Shown here: piece after piece, positions 33,208-45,403 of the stretch | How positions within the stretch are numbered: the first letter of the stretch is position 1 | How the letters are laid out: each line of letters opens with the position of its first letter | Assembly (NCBI GenBank): GCA_037349315.1 | Contig: JBAIAC010000006.1 | Location: 55,176,501 to 55,240,500, forward strand | Source: Chelydra serpentina | Lineage: Eukaryota; Chordata; Testudines; Chelydridae | Direction of reading: 5' to 3' | DNA length: 64,000 nt | Notes under the pieces: generated by a model | What the model was told of the DNA's origin: nothing | What the model saw: the letters and a program-made list of their open reading frames with translations, nothing else | The model's database searches: none | Made by a program: the position numbers and the translations under genes

Positions 33208-33623
33208 GGCCAGGTCTACACGTCAGACCTACATCGTTCAGGGGTGTGACCTAGCCCCCCACCCTGGGTGTAGACAACTCTATGTTGATGGGACAGCTTC
33301 TCCCATCCTCATAGCTACCCTCCTAGGGAGGTGAATTAACTACGCTGGTGGGAGAAGCTCTCTCATTTGTGTAGTAATATCTTCACCAGGGCCGGCTCCA
33401 GGCACCAGACTTCCAAGGGGCGTCTGGGGCGGCGCCCTGTAGGGGGCGGTAGTCCGGTGATTCTGGGGTGGCGTTTTTGGGTGGTTTTTTTTGGCACTTT
33501 TGCGGTGGCCATTTTTTTTGTTGTTGCTTGGGTGGCCAAAAAGCTGGAGCGGGCCCTGATCTTCACTAACGTGCTGCAGCAATGCAGCTGCACCGCTGTC
33601 ACACTGTACATGAAGACAAGCCC
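33208..33623. mobile_element. MITE (outer) carrying a nested hAT
   Basis: The left end 'ggccaggtctacacgtcag' and the right end 'gtacatgaagacaagccc' are imperfect inverted repeats of the 'ggccttgtctacac' MITE type. Internal sequence includes 'gggtgtgacctagccccc' and 'ctacgctggtgggagaag'. A hAT at 33387-33558 splits it. Confidence 0.65.
33387..33558. mobile_element. 172-bp non-autonomous hAT with exact target duplication
   Basis: The left end CAGGGCCGGCTCC and the right end GGAGCGGGCCCTG are inverted with one mismatch. Exact 8-bp duplications ATCTTCAC lie at 33379-33386 and 33559-33566. The 97-107-codon frames crossing it are chance. Confidence 0.9.
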
Positions 33624-36181
33624 ACAGAGAAAAGGTATTAATTTTTTGATTCATTGGTAGCAAGGATACACAAACCTCACAGTCAGAGGTGATGCTTAAC
33701 CATTGATAGTGGGGGAAGGCACGTATTTTGAACCCACTCCTAGCAAAAATAACTAAATAAAATAAAAATTAAAATTAAAACCCTGGCAGAAATCGGGGCG
33801 GGGGGGGAGGAGGGGCACATGAGCTCGTGTGCCCTGCCCCCATGTCGCCTCTGCAACAGCTGCACCTTCATACCCACCAGTGGCACCCCTTCTTCCTCCC
33901 CCCGCTTTCCCTCTCTGTATACAATGGATGGGATTAAACCCTTGCAACAATGGAGGTAACTGCAAGACAATCTTTATGTGGAAAAGTTAAGGTATATATA
34001 TTTTCCTACCTAACAGAAAGGTTTTATGAGTTGTTGCTTCAATATAGTTCTAGTACCCAATATAGTGATGTTTCAGTATTTTAGAAAAAAAGTATGTGAA
34101 AATGGCCACAGACAGAAGCACTGAATGTTAAACATACTCATGCAGAGGAGAACAAAAAGCTACTTTCAGACAAACTCATGTAGTACACCCACACCCTTCC
34201 AGCTTAAAAGAAAGCTGTTGTGTGAGAACTGTACATAACTATACTTATTTTCTGCTGGCTTGCTATCAAAACTACAACTTATTTAATATTAGTAAAGTTA
34301 GGGGTTTGTCTTTTTTTACTGTTTTTACCACAAACTATATTTCCATTATGCTGTGTTAAACTGTTACTCTTTCACAATGTAAGATATACAAAGATATTAT
34401 AATTTTATGAAAGGGGTTAAAACTAGGGTTTAAATACAGTAAAACAATTTTGACACATTAAGTAAAGCTACATATTAATATTTAAAGACTGTAAACACAA
34501 ACAAAATACACTCAGCATATCTTAAATGCTTCAGCAGTAAATATTTTGTTTGTTTTGCAAATATTGGACAAACCTACTCACAGGATGTCCCTTCCAGGAA
34601 AAAAAGCTGACTTTCTTTTTAACTTATTCCGAGTAGTCAGAAGATCTAATGGTAAGACTGCCTCTAACCTAACTTTTCACATATCAGCAGTGAGTCAGAG
34701 AAAAAGTTTTGGCCCCGTAACCTCTGAGCCAGACACACAGTAGGCAGAACACTTTTCTCCTCTATTTCTCCTCACATCTCCTCCTCTTCGCCTCTGTTTA
34801 TTAGAAGGCTGCCAGGATTTGGCCTCACAGTCCTAATCTGAAGCCTGCGGAAAAGTTAAGACACATACAGGTTTTACCTTGCCAATTTCACAAATACATA
34901 CAGGGCCCATATAAACATCAATAGAAGCTGGACAAAGATGTACAAATAGGACACAGAAAAATAGACATACACATGCAGGGGGCCATAAAAAAGCTAGTTC
35001 TAGGCATACAAGGCTTTATAACAATTATTTTAGAAAAAGAAAAAATGAAGCCCCAACATATATATGCAAAACATATACACAGCAAAGCAGGTGTATAGTA
35101 CCCCCAAATACCTACGTACATCTGCACTTGTTTTTTCAATAACACACATAGCAATCACACAGGTATGCAGACAGACAATACACATTTGGCCACATAACCC
35201 AATGTTAAAGAAAAATATTTTTACCTGAAGTAGATTGTTTAATTATTTGTGACCAAAGTAACAGGTCCCCCCATCTCCACCCCCCCCCCCAAAGATACTA
35301 AACAATTTTTATGGGCAATTATGAACTTAACTAACTGTAATTGTGAGACAGAGGTGTCTACGGCATGTTTAAGAATTAGAATGGCTTTAAGAACCTGTAG
35401 GTGGTAATAACTAGACTTTATGTAGCATTTGGACTTCAGCATTAATAATGGCTGCAACACATGTGGGGACCTGTGTGTGGTGTTTTCCCCACACCACACC
35501 GGTAGAAATTGACGTATGCTAACTATGCAATGCATGATGAGACAGAACCAAGATCAGAACAGAGGAATTCCTGGATACCCTGCTTCTGCCCCATCTAGTG
35601 TATTAAAATAGACCCATGCACCTCATTATAGTGCTATAGAATTGAGGAAAAACAAAACTGTTAGAGATAACAGGCAGGTGTTTTGCCCTGCCATGTGCTC
35701 AGCTGTATTGCTTTTGTGTACCAACAACTTAACATAGAATATACGGCATTATAGAACCCAAGGGAAAGTCTGATGGCCAGGGGAACTGTATAAAGTAACA
35801 CATGAGATCCTACCCTCATCACGGCTGAAAGCAAGAGGACAATACTATGAAAACCCAAAACTATAGTACCAAGACCCTTCACACTGAACCCGTTAAAGCA
35901 GCAAATGCTAAACAATGGTTAGTGAAGTCTTTACTAATGACTAGTGCCTCCCTTTGGAGGAAAAAAAGGGGGGGAAACCCAGCAGTAACCAGCACTGTCT
36001 CAGATGTACCATCACTCATATACCTACCCATACAGAAACACACATGGCCTTTGCCAGAGGAGCAGCCCTATACTTTTGTATTGGATAAAATGTATCCTAT
36101 CACACTGTATGAAATGTAAAATAATACACAACTAAAGGGACAAATGTCTTAATTCTACCTCCCCCATTCTATCGATAACAG
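33624..36181. other. AT-rich DNA, no identified gene
   Basis: Several small frames occur, the largest in the last part being 35847-36119 (90 codons, plus strand), which has no recognisable motif and an in-frame stop seven codons upstream. A C-run lies at about 35279-35291. No repeat family was identified. Confidence 0.4.
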
Positions 36182-36185
36182 CTTC

Positions 36186-36358
36186 TGTAACCCACACACC
36201 TCCTAAGTGTGGTGTTCTGTCCTAGTGGCACCGAGATCACTTAGAGAGAGTAGAAGATAAAATGAATGTGCTCTACAGCCTTAGCTAACAGTAGAGGCTC
36301 ATGCACTAAGCTCCAGAGGTCCCAGGTTCAATCCTGCCTGGGGTCTGTCGGCGTTACA
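36186..36358 (+). repeat. 5' LTR of the miniature element (173 bp)
   Basis: It shares with the second LTR the segments 'gtggcaccga', 'ttagagagagt', 'ctacagccttagctaacag', 'gctcatgcactaagctc' and 'gggtctgtcgg'. A tRNA-promoter-like pair is present: A-box-like TAGCTAACAG and B-box-like GGTTCAATCC. No poly-A signal is obvious. Confidence 0.85.
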
Positions 36359-36360
36359 AA

Positions 36361-36378
36361 TGGGGGCTTGTCCCAGAT
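36361..36378 (+). promoter_or_regulatory. Primer-binding site, tRNA-Pro type
   Basis: The 18-bp site TGGGGGCTTGTCCCAGAT lies 2 bp after the LTR. It differs from the standard proline site at positions 9, 14 and 15. Confidence 0.75.
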
Positions 36379-36432
36379 TCCAACTGGGAAGTCTCTGAAG
36401 CTTGGGACATGTTTCCTCAGCTAGGGGAAGTA

Positions 36433-36612
36433 TGTAACTCCTGGGTGCGGTGTTCTGTCCCATCTAGTGGCACCGACACCATTTAGAGAGAGTTAAATGA
36501 GTCTGCTCTACAGCCTTAGCTAACAGCGAGTTGGCTTTTGGCTCATGCACTAAGCTCTAGAGGTCCCAGATTCGATCCTGCCCACCGACAACTGGGGTCT
36601 GTCGGTGTTACA
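36433..36612 (+). repeat. 3' LTR of the miniature element (180 bp)
   Basis: It runs from TGTAAC to GTTACA and retains 'gagttggcttttggctcat' and 'cccaccgacaactgggg', which are absent or shortened in the 5' copy. 'caccgaca' and 'tgtcggtg' near its ends can pair. Confidence 0.85.
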
Positions 36613-36616
36613 CTTC

Positions 36617-37982
36617 CTCTAGCCTATAATTCAACTGGAAGGCCTTCCTACCTACGGTGTGAAACCAATAGACTTTTGAAGTTCTGTCCCTAAACTATTG
36701 ATTAGAAAAGTATCGTGCAATCATTGTATGAAAGAGGATGCAACGTTTGAAAAGGACTGGTGAGTAAAGATGGTGACCCCAAATGATTCAAACTGAGGGT
36801 ATACGGAACTGAGTCACAAGTAAGCTGGTTGTGAGAAATGTTTAAGGGCTGGAATAAAATGTGGGGATGCTGGTTATAGGACCCATTTCTGGTTGCTGAG
36901 CCTGGCTACAGAGTTTGGCATACAATCATAAGGTTCAGGGATCAAGACCAGCCCTGAGGCAGAAATTTAAGCCAGGAGCTAAGCTAAATCTCTCAGCAGC
37001 TGAGCAATGGTTTTTCAGAATCTGCACAATGACAACCCTGAAGGCCCACGGGTGCTGGGCCTGGTCTGTTTTTGCCCCAACCTGAAGGCAGATGTACAAG
37101 AAGATGCAGAGAGAGAAGAAGGTACTAACCCTACAGAGGGACTATCTAACTTTGGGGAAGAAATTTGGTATTGGTGTCAGTCCTTAAACATAAAACTGTT
37201 ATATGTGTGTTTCTATGAACTTCTGGGCACGGAAGCATTAAGCACAGTCTGAGACAATGTGTAAGAGATGCCCCAGCACAGCGCAGCCATGACTGTGTGA
37301 ACTGGACTTCAGAGGGTACCAACTGTAAAATGTTAATTTGTGCATGGAGCGTGTTTAAAATGTGATCACACTGGGTTATGTGCTGCAGTGCCTCTGTTTA
37401 ATGCAGGAAAATTTAACACAAGGGTTGGAGGGATGAACAAAGTGATAAATGCAAGTGCCTCAGATACAATATTAGACAAAATAACCAAGCTTATGGATGA
37501 ATGTTTAATACAGAATGCTGATCTTCTTCCCACGCTAGATTACAAAAACTAAGAAAACTGAAGGTGAGAGGGTGGCGAGGGGAACAAAACTGTTAATGTA
37601 AAATACAATACAAGTAGGGCTGAATGAAATGGCAATTGAAAATGTATGAGTGAAGCAGATTCTCATTTTGGAACACCCCATCTGGTCGCCCGTGCTGCAT
37701 TTGCAGGCCAACACAGATCTACTCACCCCTTCCTCATACAAATCCTACTAAAGCTCAGCCACTTTGCCCCTCACAACACACCCAGTAGAAAATCAGTATG
37801 CGACAGACAATAAGATACAATAAGATATCTGTTTACAACTTGAATTCTGAAAGTATTACAGTTTACATAGCAGAATGGGGATATCTTGTGGGAAGTCTTT
37901 TTCAATATAAAACTAAACTAAATCAGGTTTTGAAGTGCTGGGTTCACTAGGCGGTACTTATCCATAAGGCAGAGGGGAGATG
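36617..37982. other. No gene supported
   Basis: Small frames at 37007-37252 and 37340-37552 have no recognisable motifs. No repeat family was identified. Confidence 0.35.
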
Positions 37983-38018
37983 TGCTATGCATGAGGTACG
38001 CTAACCTCATGCATAGCA
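37983..38018. repeat. Perfect hairpin, 15-bp stem and 6-nt loop
   Basis: TGCTATGCATGAGGT (37983-37997), loop ACGCTA, then the exact complement at 38004-38018. It is not part of a repeat family seen in this window. An exact stem in otherwise old DNA suggests a recent local event. Confidence 0.9.
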
Positions 38019-40260
38019 TAACCAGTTTAGCAGCAGGAGGGAACCCTGAGGTTCATGAGGGGAGAGACTTGAGGGACCAGAGGGTGATGGAGAGATCGGA
38101 GACATTAGTAAGGAGTGGATGAAATCCATAGCAGCAAAAGAGAGGGAGAAAAGCAATTAGGAAAAGGTCAGGAAGACAAAACTGAAAAGTATGAGGGGTT
38201 CAAAGTTCTCTATTTGTGCTTTTGCTAAGATCGATATTCCTGATGATGGTGGTGTCCTCTTTGAAGAAGTTCCAATCTGTGCTAGAACGTAACCAGTGCA
38301 AGCCAGCATTTTGCCACGTCATTTTATAATGGAAGTTTTTTCATAGCTATAAACCCAAAGAATAAAAATGGTGGGCCTGATTGTCTTTTGCCCTACACCT
38401 TGTGTAGCCATTTATACCAGTGCAAAATGGATATAAAATGCTACCAAATCAATTTTGGGTCCTGGATGTCAAACCAGGAAAAAAAATTATGCAGCAGTTT
38501 TCAGGTCTGGCATGAGCTGATTGGAACTGGGATTTACTGTGGAAATGATGCACTTAGTTCTGGGAGGGGAGAAATGTTCTGCTCTGCTGCTTCCGCCATT
38601 AATTCTTCTTTCAGCTGAAGGAAGGTCTATTAACAGCTGTCACCAAGAAAGTAGGAATCAAAGCTGAGGGTTGGGGAGCAGAGATCCATTCTGGATGGTA
38701 AATATGAAAAAAATGGCTTCTATTCAGACAGCTGCAGGAGGGAGTTAACAGACAACAACAAAATTCTATTGGGAGCATTGCCAGGATAACATAGCCCTCT
38801 AAAGTAACTCCATCTCTAAATGACTTTTGTCCAGATCATGGCAGACTGATTTTGTCTACTTTAGTCCTGATTTGAATGCAAAGAGCTGAAAAATTAAATA
38901 TAGATCTTGGGCTAAATCCATCTAAATTCCACCCTCATCATTTTGTCAGCCTGTTCCCCTCTCCTTGAAAGGCCTCAACTCAATCTCAGCTGCAAAAACC
39001 TTCTTGTATTTCTTTCTCTCTGTTTCTTTAGGTTTCTTGTCTCTGTGCCTCCATCTGACTACATGCTGTTGTGCTAAATTTCACTGCTGCTCATCAACTA
39101 CTTTATACGTACTCTTCTTCCCACACTGCCACTTGGTTCAGCTGATGTGTTTGGCTGGAAGAGACTTGTAAAGCCATTAAGCAAAGTCTACCTCCTGTTC
39201 CCTGGCCCAGTCTGCTAGATTTTTAACATAGGGAGAAAAAAAACCCAACCTAGTATTTGTGAAAGGTGCCAGTGTAGCAGCACTTCAAATGGTTGTCTCT
39301 GCATAGCCACGGAACCAGTGCAGTACTAGCAGTGCTGATTTTCTCCATGCCATCCCAACCCTTCCTTGTAATGACTGCCTACAGGGAAGATAGGGTAGAT
39401 CTCGCTATACTCACTAAATCCTTTCCCTCTCTGCTGAAGCTGTTAACAAGGGTAGTTTTGTGATGTGCATGTTCATGATGTGATTGCTAGGAATTGCATA
39501 GAAACCAGTGATTTGTTTCACTAGGCCAAATGGCTGTTAGAAGGTAATCATGATTAGCTGCTATCAACCTGTAACCAGTTTTAGATGGATACACTAGAGA
39601 TGGAAACTCCTGTACTCAATTAACAGTCCCTCAAATAGTCCAGCCTTCCATTAACTTGAAGGAATGTGATTTCTAATGGATCTTGCATCCCAAAAGCTTG
39701 AAAACTCTGCTTGAAAACTTTAAAAAGCGGTGTCAAACACAAGCCCTGCTTGATGTATTTGTGGCCCATGTGGCAAACTTAGATCATACAGAATCAATGC
39801 TTCCTTTAAAAAATAAAGTTTCTAGCTCTCAATATAGTGAAGAAAACAATCCAAATCTGGCCTGAGTGTAAGAAAATGTTGTCTTCCTAAATCTATGGAC
39901 AACCTGACACAATTACTCAGACATGTGAACTCCCCCCCGCCCCATCTCATTAGATTATCAGATTAAAGTCTAATGAAACTTTATTTAATTGCTAATCATT
40001 TTGGTGCGATGTAGGAGTGAAGCCCACACGGGATGGGAGAAGCATTATGGATGGGGAGTTGACGATAGGAAGGAAATTCAGAGGGAACAATAGAGGAGAA
40101 GCATAGATTAGAGAGAGAAAGACTGGAGAATAAGGTCGGAAGAGACACAAAAGGCAGCAGTAACAGTGGTCCTAAAAAAGTGTATTTTCCCACCAAACAA
40201 TTCTAGCTGTATTGAATAATACATAATGACAACTAAAATTTTTAGTTGCTGTATAAAGGC
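38019..40260. other. No gene seen
   Basis: Near 38370-38445 there is a 'gggcctgattg' and 'tataccagtgcaaaatgg' segment like one arm of the palindromic repeats. The rest shows no supported feature. Confidence 0.4.
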
Positions 40261-40274
40261 CATATTCTGTCCTT

Positions 40275-40485
40275 AGAGAGAGATCTGTAATGGATCAACT
40301 ACTGTTGGTGAAAGAGACAAGCTTTTGAGCTTTTACAGAGCTCTTCTTCAGGTCTGGCAAACATACTCTGTGTGAGCTTGAAAGCGTGTCTCTCTCACCA
40401 ACAGAAGTTGGCCTAATAAAAAGATATTACCTCACCCACCATGTCTCTCTAATGTCCTGGGACCAACAAGGCTACAACAACACTG
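40275..40485 (-). mobile_element. Penelope-like terminal hairpin with 14-bp target duplication
   Basis: Exact 14-bp duplications CATATTCTGTCCTT at 40261-40274 and 40486-40499 bound the element. Read on the minus strand it begins 'cagtgttgttgtagcc' and holds two inverted arms around 'gttggtgagagagacacgc', matching the copy at 602-761. It has no coding content. Confidence 0.8.
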
Positions 40486-40499
40486 CATATTCTGTCCTT

Positions 40500-43099
40500 G
40501 AACTTTGCGTGGCTCTGCTGTGGATTGAGGAGAGCATTTATACCCCATTTCAAAGATAATCATTAAAAACTGAATTTGGCTCTTTCTATGATATAAGCTT
40601 GCCATCCCTGGTTTAAACCCATGATATACAATAAGTTGGAAATATCTGGGACTCTTCCCCTTCAGCTGCCTCCAAATTCCCTATTATTCAACACTACTCC
40701 CTGCTGCTACAGAGCTCCAATTTGTCACAGCTGGGACAAAGTGTACCTTTTGTTCTAGGTATCTCACTTTTGGAGGAAATCTTTTGTTGTCCTCAAAGCA
40801 CTGTAGATGCTCCAGAAGTTCACATTACACTTTGATGTGTGTATTTCATTATGAAAAAGTGATCTGTTATTTCAGAGGCAGCACGTGAGTGGGTTTCTAT
40901 ACTACCTGCTGTAGGAATTACCTGTGTTTAATAAAGTGTTAGAGTGAAAAAATTCACACAAATGGAAACATCACAGCTTAGAGTTGCCTTCAGGCAGGCC
41001 AAATTCATGTAGTATCAATTCTGGAAGGTTGTTATAAAATACTTCCTCTTTTATTTTCCCTTTTATTAGGAATATTTTGCATATCTTTTTCTGATTACTC
41101 TCATTTTTCTACTTTTGAGCCCCAGAGGGCTAAATGGTTGCTCAATTATCAGGCTTTCTTTTTGTCACCCACATTAGGTATATAATGATATATCTAACCA
41201 TCTTCTAGTGAATCAGAATTGATGAGCTCAATTACAATTCAGTACCATTTAAATATTTCTGTTTTTAAGGTTTCTATTATTCTTCAGTTGTATGTTCAGG
41301 GGCAACATTTACTTATGTTATAAGCCTTCCTGAAGATGTATATTTGTCATGTTCCAATTTTTCATCAACTACACCACTGCTCTGTCATGAGGTAATTAAA
41401 AATACCTTAATATATTGGAAGGTCTAGGGGCTTAGTCTTGCAAATCTTTATTTATGTAAGCAGACTAATTGACTTTAATTGGCATTTATCATGATTATTC
41501 ATTCTTGGGAATTGTGACTATTCCCTGCAGTGGGATAGAATATTCTATGGAAGTTCTCACATTTATTGACTTCCATAGGTAATGGAATCTTCTGAGTCTT
41601 AAAAATATAAAAAGCACCTATCTACAGCTGTACATGATACCATTATTTGTTTTGTTTTCATGAACCTTCTTTGTACGGAAAGCAGACATTTTAATCAAAT
41701 GTTTTGGAATTTCTTGAGGTTGGCAGAGTGTTGACATTTTCACCAGACAAAGGAGCCTATTTTTAAAAACTGAATGGTGAAAGTCTTAAATCAGTTCTTA
41801 ACAGAATCTCAAAAACCATCTTTAGGGAAACAATAACAAGGCCTCAATTTTAATTAATAGTTCACATATGAGAAAAAGCAATAAAGAAAGAACAAGCTAT
41901 TTTAAATAGCATTATATAGCTAAAATGTCAATTTTACCTTGTAGAAAAAATAATGAATCATACAGTTAACCATTTAAACCTTTTTCAAAATGTATCTAAA
42001 GAATTATTTTTAACATTTTCTAGAACTGCACTTTGCAGTAGTTTGTAGTAGACAGTGAAGGATTTTTAGCTGTCACCATACATGTTTTTCCTTTACTTTT
42101 CCTTTTTGGTTGTCCTTCTTGGGACTCCAATACTAAAATAACTTTCTCATAATTTCACAATACTTTCTCAGTATTATCACAATATTTTGATGCTCCTGTT
42201 GTTTCACCAACCTTTTTAATTCTGTATAAATCTCCTAACTGTATTATTTTAAATAATGATTCTAAGTAAATACCTCCCTTCTTGTATATTGTTTGTCCAC
42301 CCTAGATAAACTTGTACCTGTTCCTTGGGCAAATTACATGTTTTTTGTTAGTCTCTCGAAGATCAGTGTACATCGTATTTTCAGACTCTTTTTTTGGAAA
42401 TCTGAGGTACAATCTCCTGTTTAGATGGTAATCTTTTTCATAATCTGCCTTGACAGTGTGAATTCATCATGATGCTATCTTGTTAACCTAAATTGCTATG
42501 ATAACTTAATCACGCTTCTCTTCTAATGTAGAGTCATACATAGAATTTATCATGCTACCGTACATACCACTGGAATCTGTGTTCAGGCAGTCTGTCATAC
42601 TGTAGGTAAATGTAGGTTGCATTTATAGCATGATCTATGCATAACAACCATTTCAAACCAATCTGATGTGCTTTTAATTTTGGTCTTTGTAAAAGATGAG
42701 CCTGTTCTACCTCTGATCATGAGGAAATGTTCTCGAAACTATAGTTTCCCAATGTTCTCCGCTTTGACTTTCATAAAACTTATATTATTTTAACAGTAGG
42801 AGCTTGTGCTTGCTTGCTGTCTACTTTCTGAACATGTTTTGGTCTTATTCCCTGGATTTGCTGCTGGTTTAAAACATGTTTATTGTGCTGATTTGGTCTG
42901 TTGTTTCACTTCTGAACTATCCTGTAGCTTCTCAGCAACATTGGCACTCCTGCACATCACTGGAATATGAATCTATTACTCTAAAATATCATTGTATAAT
43001 GTAAACTATTCCTTTTTGAACCACTAATCAATTATTACCTTGGGGCTCTAGCTGCTTTGCACATTTTGCCAGATTTTTTTTAAGCAAAATTATTTGCTG
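40500..43099. other. AT-rich DNA, no gene or repeat seen
   Basis: The longest stretch in the window without a recognisable feature (2.6 kb). Some parts, for instance 41190-41270, have dense TAAT and ATTA words and could be conserved non-coding DNA. Confidence 0.45.
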
Positions 43100-43625
43100 T
43101 GTGATACAGGAGGACCAGGGAACAGTAGTAGAGTGTGAGAGGGGAAATATATAAGCCTTAGGCTAATTAAGGTGTGGTTCCCTGGAGACTAGGGAGGGTG
43201 GCTACAGGTTAATTGGAGCACCTGCAGTCAATTAAGGCCCTCTCAGGAACCTAATAAAACCCCCTGCTTCAGGCAGACAGAGAGGAGGAGGAAGGAAAGA
43301 GGACTGGAGTTTGGAGGTGTGCTGTGAGACATCAGAGAACTAAAGCAATGGAGACCCTGCCCCAGCAGGGGAGGGAGACTCCCTTCCCCAGTGTCTAAGG
43401 ACTGAAGGTACCTCACCCAAGGGAGAAGAGGGTAAGAACCCACAGGGGCTGGGACTCAGAGTGAGGAGCAAACCCAGACCCCTCCACCGCTTCCCTCCTT
43501 TACCACCTTCCTGGGCTACTAGCAGGGCCCTCGGAACCCCAAGAGCAGGGGCAAGGGGTGGCATCTTAGCCCCCCACCAAGAAAAGCGCAGAACCCACCA
43601 TATTAATATTGGCCATCTTGTCACA
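43100..43625 (+). mobile_element. Probable solo LTR
   Basis: It begins TGTGATACAGG and ends TTGTCACA, with TGTGA..TCACA inverted ends. GCTG precedes and follows it, a possible 4-bp target duplication. An AATAAA signal lies at about 43252-43257, followed by a purine-rich segment. The interior is non-coding; the frames of 60-94 codons over 43243-43643 are by-products. Confidence 0.65.
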
Positions 43626-44425
43626 GCTGTTCTAAATATTTAATTTAGAAACACTTCCCTTGGCCAAACTGGCTTCTGGTACGTATCTATACGTTAGCGA
43701 AGCTAATAACTTACTTTGTTTTCCTAAACGATTACTGCGGTTCTTATCACAACAGTAAATAAGCCATTTAATGTGGCAGTAGCTCTCGTGGTGTGTCTTC
43801 TCGTGCAAGGAAAGGTTTCAGAATTGATGAGCTTCAGCTTTGTGAGTTGATATTCTTCTATTGTATCATAAAGACCCCCTAACAGCCTGCACTAACTTAC
43901 TATCTAAGCTGCTGTGTCCTCCACAGTCACTGGACAAATTCAAATGTGGTGTAGTTCCAGTGACTTAGAATGTGGCCCAATATTTTTGGCAGACTCGCCA
44001 TCACACAACCGACACACAACAGCCTTAAATACAAATTTTGCATTGCTGGAGCAGCAGAAAGAAACCTGAGCATAATGGTGGTTTGGACCTTTAAAGTTCT
44101 GCATTTGTTTGCTAAATACATAAATCTGATGCATGCAATTCAGTTGAGGTCTCACTAATTAAAGAAAACATTGGAAAAATGCATGTAATGGTAATTTCCC
44201 TTGTGCAGGTTGCAATATACACCTTAATTTGGAGCATACATTTGTAAGAGAAAAGACAAATATTCAGCAACTGAGACATGTTAATAATGAAGCCAGCTTT
44301 TAACAATAGGAACTAGAGTTTCTGACAAGCTGTACAATTAGGAGAAGAAACTGTGAATCTCATCTTTTTAGAGCAAATGCCAGAACAAACCCGTTGTCAT
44401 TTAAAACCTTCGTGTAGCATAAAAT
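43626..44425. other. No gene or repeat seen
   Basis: AT-rich sequence with overlapping short frames on both strands at 43927-44306 that have no recognisable content. Confidence 0.4.
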
Positions 44426-44448
44426 ACACACACACACACACACACACA
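44426..44448. repeat. (AC)n microsatellite
   Basis: About 11 to 12 AC units in a row. Confidence 0.95.
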
Positions 44449-45395
44449 TTAATTCCTTTTGAAAGGCACCACAAGGATGTTATTAAAGACCTCAAGGATA
44501 AGTAGTCTGACCAAAGAAACCTCCCTACAACATCCCCAATCTATGCGTGCCTTGCATTAGCAAATAAAAACTGCAGATACCGTACCATTATCAGGTAAAT
44601 ATATACTCTCACCATCACTCACTGGAAAACCTAGGCAGGCATATAATTACTATTATGTTCACACATTGTGTTCAAAATGTATAATTATCTCTCCACCTCT
44701 CTACACAAATATGCTTCAAAGTATTTTAAAGTTGCATAATGAACATTTCCTGAAGTGTATAAAATCCAACAGCAAATAATTCTGTGATTTTTGGGGGGTT
44801 TGGTTTGTACATGGAGTATCTTTTTTAAAACTTTTCTCTGAGAAAAGGGAAGAAATTCCAGATCTTTAACTGAAATGTTAAATTTACAACCTAAGAAATA
44901 TTTTTTTCTGATGCACATATTATACTTCCTAACTTTCAGGAGATATGCGTATGAATTAAAGGCATGAAAAAAAGCCCACTAAAGCTGGTGGAAAGGTTCT
45001 GATTGATGAAATGGGTTTTGGATCAGGCCTCAAGAGAAGGCTAGACACATTAGTGCCAGGTAGGCTAGGGACATTGCTGGTGAGGGAAGGACTTGTTCTG
45101 GTAAGATGAGAGAGAATTGGAACTCTTTCAAAAATTTGTAGCTGAACCTGATCCATTTTTGCAGTTGGATAAAGTTAAGTAAGCTTGTTAAAACTTTCAC
45201 CCATCTCTGTGTTTCCTGGTTTTAGGTGGGCCAGGACAGGAGGCAGTGGGCCAGACAAGACTGCTGCATGTCATGCCTTGACTGAAGTGGGCAACAGCCA
45301 AACAAAGACTTGTCTTGTGCATCACACAGGGGATCCAGCAGTGGTTGGTCAGGAGTGATCCTGTCACAGGCTGCTAGAGCTTTAGACTCCAAGTG
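44449..45395. other. No gene or repeat seen
   Basis: No supported feature up to the hAT element. Confidence 0.4.
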
Positions 45396-45403
45396 CTATA
45401 CAA

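Larger units (their letters stand above)
36186..36612 (+). mobile_element. Miniature LTR retrotransposon (TRIM-like), complete structure
   Basis: Two direct copies of a short LTR flank a 74-bp interior. Both begin TGTAAC and end GTTACA. Two bases after the first LTR is TGGGGGCTTGTCCCAGAT (36361-36378), which matches the primer-binding site for tRNA-Pro at 15 of 18 positions. A purine tract AGGGGAAG (36423-36430) ends two bases before the second LTR. The host flanks are CTTC at 36182-36185 and 36613-36616, an exact 4-bp target duplication. There is no coding capacity, so mobility would have needed proteins from elsewhere. A 4-bp duplication with tRNA-Pro priming is typical of gamma-type retroviruses. 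The LTRs differ by several indels, so the insertion is old. Confidence 0.85.

Noticed and set aside
35847..36119. 90-codon frame just upstream of the miniature LTR element, as possible retroviral coding DNA
   Set aside because: It lies outside the target duplication, has no recognisable motif and has an in-frame stop close upstream.
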